Positions 6,811-11,301 of a stretch of DNA of 11,301 bases are shown here, in pieces (the stretch's first letter is position 1; every line of letters begins with the position of its first letter). Both the position numbers and the translations under genes were made by a program. The notes beneath the pieces were generated by a model, which did no database searches, was not told the DNA's origin, and was given only the letters and a program-made list of their open reading frames with translations. This DNA comes from Treponema sp. UBA1798 (GTDB lineage: Bacteria > Spirochaetota > Spirochaetia > Treponematales > Treponemataceae), in assembly GCA_002319875.1 (NCBI GenBank), contig DCFS01000344.1, positions 1 through 11,301 of the forward strand. Reading direction: 5' to 3'.

Positions 6811-7053
6811 ATGATTAAGATTACCGTCTGTATGGGGAGTTCGTGTTTTACCAGAGGAAATGCCGTCAATGCCGACCTGATCAGACAGTTTGTCGCCTCG
6901 CATAATCTTGAGGATAAAGTCCGTGTTGAAGGATGTCTTTGTGAAGGCAAATGCAAACAGGGGCCAAACGTAACTATCAACGGAAAATCGTTTTCCCAGG
7001 TTTCACCGGAAGGTCTTGAAGATCTTCTTAAAAAGGAACTGAAAATTACATGA
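6811..7053 (+). CDS. Thioredoxin-fold [2Fe-2S] ferredoxin (NuoE/HydC-like)
   Basis: An 80-residue electron carrier. It has the four cysteines of thioredoxin-like [2Fe-2S] ferredoxins, C7-x4-C12 and C44-x3-C48, plus an extra Cys42 (GCLCEGKC). Such domains pass electrons between flavin or NADH modules and [FeFe] hydrogenases, but no NuoF-like flavoprotein is in the window. It is the first gene of the hydrogenase cluster and its TGA overlaps the ATG of the HydS-like gene (ATGA), so the two products are likely made together and may interact. The frame is open back to a TTG at 6775, but that TTG is the predicted -35 box; the ATG at 6811 gives a protein starting MIKITVC, as expected for the first strand of the fold. 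Confidence 0.9.
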   Translation: MIKITVCMGSSCFTRGNAVNADLIRQFVASHNLEDKVRVEGCLCEGKCKQGPNVTINGKSFSQVSPEGLEDLLKKELKIT

Positions 7054-8825
7054 CAACACTTTCACCTGTTTACACTGAAAAAACCGAATGTCAGGACTGT
7101 TATAAATGTATCCGCCGCTGTCCTGTCAAAGCCATTCGGGTTGAAAATTCCCATGCTGCAGTTATGGGCGAATTATGCATCGCATGCGGACGTTGTGTCA
7201 TCAACTGCCCTGCGCATGCGAAACGGTTCAGGGATGATACACCCTATGTTAAACAGCTGCTTACCTTGAAGAAAAAAGTGCTTATTTCTCTGGCTCCTTC
7301 GTTTATTTCTGAATTTCCGGAATTTACAGTACCGGAATTTATCACCGTACTTAAACATCTTGGGTTTTATGGAATTTCGGAAACTGCTCTTGGTGCAGAT
7401 CTTGTTTCTGCAACTGTCGCAGGAATGCTGGCTGAAGCAGCGGCCGGTAAAACAGATCAAAAACTATTTATTTCTTCAGCATGTCCGGCAGCTGTTGAAT
7501 TTATAAAACGTTACATGAACGAATACGCACCCTATATTACAGACTGTGCATCACCACTTCTTGCACATGCACGCTATCTGAGAAAACTGTACGGAAACGA
7601 TATCGGAGTTGTCTTTATCGGTCCCTGTATCGCAAAAAAGCGGGAAGCCGATGTATGGGATGAAATTGACGCCGCACTTACTTTCAAAGAGCTCAGAGAA
7701 TGGTTTGACAGTGAAAATATCATCCCCGTTCCGGAACCAGCAATTCCTGCAAACAGAGTTTTACCGGCAGAACAGCTGAAAACGAAACAAATTCCTTTTA
7801 TCCCGAGGAGAGCGGCGAAGGCAGAACTCTTTCCGATTGAAGGCGGAATGATCGCAGCATGTAAAAAATATGATCCGCTTCATATGGTAAAAACATTATC
7901 CGTTTCAGGCATTGAGGCAATCCATGAAACACTTACAGGCCTCAATGTCGGCGATTTGAGAGAACCTCTGTTTCTGGAACTTCTTTCATGTACCGGAGGT
8001 TGTATCAACGGTCCGGGAACCAGCAGAAGCATGGCAATGGCAATGAGACGCGTCGAAACAGTTGATTATGCAGAGTCAGCAGACGATACGCTTGACCATT
8101 CAACATTAAAAAATATTCCCGTCATGGCAGGAACTCTGCCGGGCAATGCCGTTGTCAGAAAAAACTATACCGAAGAGGAAATCCGCAACGCCATGCACTC
8201 CGTCGGTAAATATATGCCTGAAGATGAAATTAACTGCAACGGCTGCGGTTATGAAACATGCCGCCTCTTTGCCCAGGCAATGCTTGATGGTGTCGCTGAA
8301 AAAACAATGTGCGTTTCCTATATGCGTAACCTCGCTCAAAAAAAGGCAAATGGTCTGGTCAGGGCGATTCCCAGTGGCGTAGTGATTGCAGATAAAAAAC
8401 TGAATATCGTTGAATGTAATAAAAATTTTGCGCTTCTTATGGGATCCGATATCGTAGATATGTATGAAATAAAACCGGGACTCGAAGGAGCAGATCTCGC
8501 CACCATCAGTCAGAACGCTCGTTTCTTTACCGATGTTCTTTCGCCGAACGGTCCGGAAGTAATAGACAGGGAAGTCCATGAAGGAAAAAAAATCCTCCAC
8601 TATACAGTTTTCGTCATCGAAAAAGAAGAAATTGCTGCCGGTGTTGTAGAAGATATTACTGCCCCGCAGAACCAGAAAAAACGTACGATAACGCAGGCCC
8701 GGAAAGTCATTGAAAAAAACCTGTCGGTAGTACAGAAAATCGCTTTCCTGCTTGGAGAAAATGCTGCAGAAACAGAATCAATGCTCAATTCCATTATCGA
8801 ATCATATGGTGAAGAAAACGAATGA
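7050..8825 (+). CDS. Sensory-type [FeFe]-hydrogenase homologue with PAS domain (HydS-like, group C)
   Basis: A 591-residue cytoplasmic protein. Domains in order: two [4Fe-4S] clusters (Cys14/17/20/24 and Cys43/46/49/53), an H-cluster domain (about 75-335), a four-Cys Fe-S domain of the PF04060 type (Cys396/399/404/421), a PAS domain (about 433-540) and a helical tail (541-591). All four H-cluster cysteines are present: Cys145 (SSACP), Cys193 (GPCIAKK), Cys314 and Cys318 (SCTGGCINGPG). Catalytic enzymes have TSCCP, where the first Cys relays protons; here it is Ala144. The usual Met before the second motif is Gly191. Both changes fit group C hydrogenases such as Thermotoga HydS, thought to sense H2 rather than turn it over fast. 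Overlaps by ATGA join it to the ferredoxin before and the phosphatase after. The likely role is H2 or redox sensing that controls the phosphatase. Family confident, sensing role inferred. Confidence 0.92.
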   Translation: MTTLSPVYTEKTECQDCYKCIRRCPVKAIRVENSHAAVMGELCIACGRCVINCPAHAKRFRDDTPYVKQLLTLKKKVLISLAPSFISEFPEFTVPEFITVLKHLGFYGISETALGADLVSATVAGMLAEAAAGKTDQKLFISSACPAAVEFIKRYMNEYAPYITDCASPLLAHARYLRKLYGNDIGVVFIGPCIAKKREADVWDEIDAALTFKELREWFDSENIIPVPEPAIPANRVLPAEQLKTKQIPFIPRRAAKAELFPIEGGMIAACKKYDPLHMVKTLSVSGIEAIHETLTGLNVGDLREPLFLELLSCTGGCINGPGTSRSMAMAMRRVETVDYAESADDTLDHSTLKNIPVMAGTLPGNAVVRKNYTEEEIRNAMHSVGKYMPEDEINCNGCGYETCRLFAQAMLDGVAEKTMCVSYMRNLAQKKANGLVRAIPSGVVIADKKLNIVECNKNFALLMGSDIVDMYEIKPGLEGADLATISQNARFFTDVLSPNGPEVIDREVHEGKKILHYTVFVIEKEEIAAGVVEDITAPQNQKKRTITQARKVIEKNLSVVQKIAFLLGENAAETESMLNSIIESYGEENE

Positions 8826-10057
8826 TACAAAATGCCGAACAAAATGGAATACAGAACGATTCCGGTGAAACTTTCATAGAAGTGAACCATTTTCAGTTAT
8901 GTAAATATAATCAGCATTCGCCGGGTGATGTATTCCTCTCTGAGAAAAATCCATCAGACGGGCGTACGATAACGACACTTTCAGATGGCCTCGGGTCGGG
9001 TATTAAAGCTGATGTTCTTGCCACCCTGACTGCTACAATGGCAACAAAATTTGTTGCAGCCGATATTCCCATACTGCGTGCAGCTGAAATAATCATGAAT
9101 ACGCTGCCTGTATGCAAAGAGAGGGGAATCAGTTATGCTACGTTTACCATTGTCGACATAGAGCCGAGTGCGACCGTCAGGATCATGGAATATGATAATC
9201 CCCCCTATCTGCTTATCCGTGAAAAAACAATAGTTGAACCCATCAAGGAGAATACTGCATTCGAACGGAAGAATAAAAAGACAGCTCCAAAAATACAGGC
9301 AATTGTACATTATTCATCATATCAGGCAAAACCTGGTGACCGCCTGATATTTTTCAGCGACGGCGTAACACAGTCAGGAATGGGAACTGCCGCATACCCG
9401 TTTGGCTGGGGAGTCGTCAATGCACATTCCTATATCTTAAATAAAGTGACAGAAAATCCATCCATCAGTGCCAGAGATCTCGCCAGATCTGTCGTACAGG
9501 AAGCAGCTATCCACGACGAGTTTAAGCCCAAAGATGACATCTCCTGCGGTGTCGTCTACTTCAGGAATCCGAGGGACACACTCATTCTCACAGGTCCGCC
9601 GATGCACAGAAAAAACGACAGGGAATTACTGCACATTTTCACTGTTTTCAACGGAAAGAAAATTATAAGCGGCGGAACGACCGCTAATATTATGGCCAGA
9701 GAACTCGACAAGCCGGTATCCGTCGATATGAGCCATTTTGATGCTGCGATACCGCCGTTTTCCTCTCTGGAAGGGGCGGACCTTATTACAGAAGGAATCA
9801 TTACGCTCGGAGTTGTAGCGGATATGCTCGAAGGCGGCAGGGTCGGACTGTCCGGCAATGATAATGCAGCGACACGTATGATTGAAATATTTATGAATTC
9901 CGATAGAATATATTTTGTCGTAGGCACAAGAATCAATGAAGCACATCAGGACCCGAATATGCCTGAGGGTCTTGAAATACGCCGTAACATCGTAAAAAAA
10001 ATATGCAGTCTTCTCCAGGATAAATACCTGAAAGAGGTCCACATACAATATCTGTAA
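8822..10057 (+). CDS. SpoIIE/PP2C-type protein phosphatase with extra C-terminal domain
   Basis: A 411-residue predicted Ser/Thr phosphatase. The SpoIIE-type PP2C domain spans about 15-250, with metal-binding Asp residues in PGDVF (Asp36), TLSDGLGSG (Asp55), FFSDGVTQSG (Asp180) and KPKDDIS (Asp238/239), so it should be active. A second region of about 160 residues (250-411) contains ISGGTTANIMARELDK and GADLITEGIITLG and matches no domain I can name; I recall similar tails in phosphatases beside sensory [FeFe] hydrogenases. No signal peptide or membrane segment is seen. The ATG overlaps the TGA of the HydS-like gene, so the output of the sensor is probably this phosphatase. Its phosphoprotein target (an anti-sigma antagonist, a regulator or the hydrogenase itself) is not identifiable here. 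In Thermoanaerobacterium a comparable hydrogenase/phosphatase gene set is known. Confidence 0.88.
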   Translation: MIQNAEQNGIQNDSGETFIEVNHFQLCKYNQHSPGDVFLSEKNPSDGRTITTLSDGLGSGIKADVLATLTATMATKFVAADIPILRAAEIIMNTLPVCKERGISYATFTIVDIEPSATVRIMEYDNPPYLLIREKTIVEPIKENTAFERKNKKTAPKIQAIVHYSSYQAKPGDRLIFFSDGVTQSGMGTAAYPFGWGVVNAHSYILNKVTENPSISARDLARSVVQEAAIHDEFKPKDDISCGVVYFRNPRDTLILTGPPMHRKNDRELLHIFTVFNGKKIISGGTTANIMARELDKPVSVDMSHFDAAIPPFSSLEGADLITEGIITLGVVADMLEGGRVGLSGNDNAATRMIEIFMNSDRIYFVVGTRINEAHQDPNMPEGLEIRRNIVKKICSLLQDKYLKEVHIQYL

Positions 10058-10088
10058 TTTCCGCCTTTGCGGACAATGGAGTTATAGT

Positions 10089-10370
10089 ATGAAAAAGAAA
10101 ATAAAAATTTCAATTTGTACGGGAACAGCCTGTTTCGTAATGGGTGCTTCGGAAATCATGTTGCTTGAAGAAAAACTGCCTGAAACAATCAGACAGTCAG
10201 TTGATCTTGAAATTGAAGGTCTTACCTGTATGGGGAACTGTAAAGACCGGAAAACGGGGAAACCTCCCTTTGTAAAAATAAATGATGAAATTATAACTGA
10301 AGCGAATCTGGTAACGATACTTGATAAAATTTATGAACTGGCAGGAGAAACCAATGCTGCACACAGCTGA
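10089..10370 (+). CDS. Second thioredoxin-fold [2Fe-2S] ferredoxin
   Basis: A 93-residue paralogue of the first ferredoxin. The cluster ligands are C10-x4-C15 and C47-x3-C51. Its first strand and loop (KISICTGTACF) align with KITVCMGSSCF of the other copy. It differs by a basic loop after the last ligand (CKDRKTGKPPF). GGAG at 10078-10081 lies seven bases before the ATG, a conventional ribosome binding site unlike that of the first copy. It sits 31 bases after the phosphatase gene and 29 before the catalytic hydrogenase, so it is the likely electron partner of that enzyme, while the first copy pairs by position with the HydS-like protein. That division of labour is inference from gene order. 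Confidence 0.88.
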   Translation: MKKKIKISICTGTACFVMGASEIMLLEEKLPETIRQSVDLEIEGLTCMGNCKDRKTGKPPFVKINDEIITEANLVTILDKIYELAGETNAAHS

Positions 10371-10416
10371 TGCCATGTGGGCAGCACAGGAGAAAATGTA
10401 TGTTAAATATCAATAA
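10354..10416 (+). CDS. Possible 20-codon coupling peptide
   Basis: A short frame starts at ATG 10354, has AGGAG (10343-10347) at a six-base spacing, and ends at TAA 10414-10416. It overlaps the end of the second ferredoxin and the start of the hydrogenase by 17 bases each, in a different frame. The peptide (MLHTADAMWAAQEKMYVKYQ) resembles nothing I know. It could couple translation of the two genes, or the ribosome binding site may be incidental. Confidence 0.2.
   Translation: MLHTADAMWAAQEKMYVKYQ
10356..10385 (+). other. Imperfect intercistronic hairpin before the hydrogenase gene
   Basis: GCTGC-A-CACA (10356-10365) can pair with TGTG-G-GCAGC (10376-10385): nine pairs, one mismatch and a ten-base loop. 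It spans the stop codon of the second ferredoxin and ends just before the ribosome binding site of the hydrogenase at 10388. It may affect mRNA processing or translation; there is no T run, so it is not a terminator. Confidence 0.3.
10388..10392 (+). promoter_or_regulatory. Ribosome binding site that sets the hydrogenase start
   Basis: AGGAG lies seven bases before the ATG at 10400. A closer ATG at 10396 is in another frame and reaches a stop after six codons, so 10400 is the hydrogenase start. Confidence 0.7.
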
Positions 10417-11301
10417 TAATGCCTCCTATACGAAACACGAAATTCTGGTACAGATAGCAAAACTGCAGCTGGAAGGAAAACTCACAGAAGGCGTCCACTA
10501 TATTCCGAGAAAACTGGCACCGGTAGGCAGCACTCCGATACGCTGCTGTATTTATCATGACCGGGAAATTCTCCGCATGCGCGTGCTGGCGCGACTCGGG
10601 TGCTCCGTTGAAGATTATGACGATGACAAACCGCTTGCCGCATACGCAAAAGAAGCGCTCAAACGGAAAAAACCGACATGGCCGATGCTTACAGTTCTTC
10701 AGGAAGCATGTAATGCCTGCGTACGTTCGCACTATATGGTAACCAATGCATGTCAGGGGTGCTTCGCCCGCCCATGCATGATAAACTGTCCCAAAAAAGC
10801 CATAGAAGTAAAAAACCATGCTCACATTGATTCTGAAAAATGCATAAACTGCGGACTGTGTATGCAGAATTGTCCGTACCATGCGATAATCAAAATACCA
10901 GTTCCCTGTGAAGAAGCCTGCCCGGTAGGCGCCATAAGCAAGGATGAGACAGGGCACGAACAGATAGATTACGATAAATGTATTTTCTGCGGAAACTGCA
11001 TGCGGGAATGCCCGTTCGGTGCAATGATGGATAAGGGACAGCTGGTCGATGTAATAGGGCATATCATGAAAAAAAAGCGGAAAGTCGTTGCCATGTACGC
11101 ACCCGCCATTGCAGCCCAGTTCAAAGCTGCGCCGGGACAGCTTGAGGCTGCTTTACTGAAAGCGGGATTCAGCCGGGTATGGGAAGTAGCCATAGGTGCC
11201 GATATATGTGCAGATAACGAGGCAAGGGAATTTGAAGAACGTATGAAACGCGGAGATAAAATGATGACTACGTCATGCTGTCCGGCATATGTCCGTGCAG
11301 T
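10400..11301 (+). CDS. [FeFe] hydrogenase, catalytic type (group B-like), C-terminus cut by window edge
   Basis: The first 300 residues of a hydrogenase that reversibly reduces protons to H2 with ferredoxin-type donors. The N-terminal region (1-100) contains RCCIYHDREILRMRVL (about 48-63). It is followed by Fe-S ligands Cys118/121/126/130, Cys148/151/154/158, a Cys170/174 pair and Cys194/197/200/204, so at least three [4Fe-4S] clusters. The H-cluster domain begins near 228 (VVAMYAPAIAAQF). The first motif TSCCP (Cys293, Cys294) is complete, with both the proton-relay and the ligand Cys, unlike the HydS-like neighbour. The window ends five codons later, so motifs two and three are not visible. 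The cysteine-rich N-terminus is like group B (HfsD-like) enzymes. It is preceded by a ferredoxin gene 29 bases upstream and is the probable terminal enzyme of this operon. No maturase gene (hydE, hydF, hydG) is in the window. Confidence 0.92.
   Translation, partial: MLNINNNASYTKHEILVQIAKLQLEGKLTEGVHYIPRKLAPVGSTPIRCCIYHDREILRMRVLARLGCSVEDYDDDKPLAAYAKEALKRKKPTWPMLTVLQEACNACVRSHYMVTNACQGCFARPCMINCPKKAIEVKNHAHIDSEKCINCGLCMQNCPYHAIIKIPVPCEEACPVGAISKDETGHEQIDYDKCIFCGNCMRECPFGAMMDKGQLVDVIGHIMKKKRKVVAMYAPAIAAQFKAAPGQLEAALLKAGFSRVWEVAIGADICADNEAREFEERMKRGDKMMTTSCCPAYVRA

Noticed and set aside
8029..8046. Short ATGGCA tandem repeat in the HydS-like gene
   Set aside because: Only two full copies, in frame, coding Met-Ala repeats; too short to be meaningful.
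8106..8600. Minus-strand 164-codon open frame inside the HydS-like gene
   Set aside because: It is a shadow of a gene whose domains are continuous on the plus strand.
10060..10073. Five-pair hairpin TCCGC-CTTT-GCGGA after the phosphatase gene, considered as a terminator
   Set aside because: The stem is short, no T run follows, and the next genes continue in the same direction with close spacing.
10403..11062. Minus-strand 219-codon open frame
   Set aside because: It is antisense to the cysteine-rich hydrogenase frame, which has clear Fe-S motifs; the antisense product has no family character.

Overview
The window looks like chromosome of an anaerobic spirochaete, most likely a Treponema-type organism. 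Base composition is moderate. The gene content supports this: a DUF5312-like protein of a type I associate with spirochaetes, an M23 peptidase next to a bactofilin, YaaR and RicT-like proteins together, and an [FeFe]-hydrogenase cluster of the kind found in fermentative anaerobes. The assignment rests on recognising protein families, not on a search. No tRNA, rRNA, CRISPR array, insertion sequence or phage gene is visible. No stretch longer than 300 bases lacks a gene.

Left part, minus strand (1-2733): a tatD-family nuclease gene overlaps a DusB-type tRNA dihydrouridine synthase gene by 40 bases. Beyond them lies a DUF5312-like gene that has its own promoter and runs off the left edge. A divergent control region of about 220 bases (2734-2955) holds a predicted promoter in each direction and a 14-base perfect palindrome.

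Middle part, plus strand (2956-5889): a tight four-gene operon encodes a membrane-anchored M23 (LytM-type) peptidase, a bactofilin, a YaaR/DUF327 protein and a PSP1/RicT-like protein. A near-consensus promoter (TTGACA-17-TATACT) lies inside the longest open frame of the first gene, so the peptidase probably starts at a TTG downstream of it. An inverted repeat separates this operon from a convergent SAM-methyltransferase gene on the minus strand (5939-6670).

Right part, plus strand (6811 to the edge): a hydrogen-metabolism cluster. In order it encodes a thioredoxin-fold [2Fe-2S] ferredoxin, a PAS-containing [FeFe]-hydrogenase homologue of the sensory (group C, HydS) type, a SpoIIE/PP2C-type phosphatase with an extra C-terminal domain, a second [2Fe-2S] ferredoxin, and an [FeFe] hydrogenase cut off by the window end just after its first H-cluster motif. 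The first three genes are joined by ATGA stop/start overlaps. The HydS-like protein keeps all four H-cluster cysteines but has Ala where catalytic enzymes carry the proton-transfer Cys; the second hydrogenase has the catalytic TSCCP motif. The simplest reading is a hydrogen- or redox-sensing hydrogenase that acts through a phosphatase, encoded together with the enzyme that makes or consumes H2.

A recurring feature is promoters whose -10 box ends only 6-9 bases before the ATG, with no Shine-Dalgarno sequence (DUF5312-like gene, methyltransferase, first ferredoxin). This suggests leaderless or nearly leaderless mRNAs.
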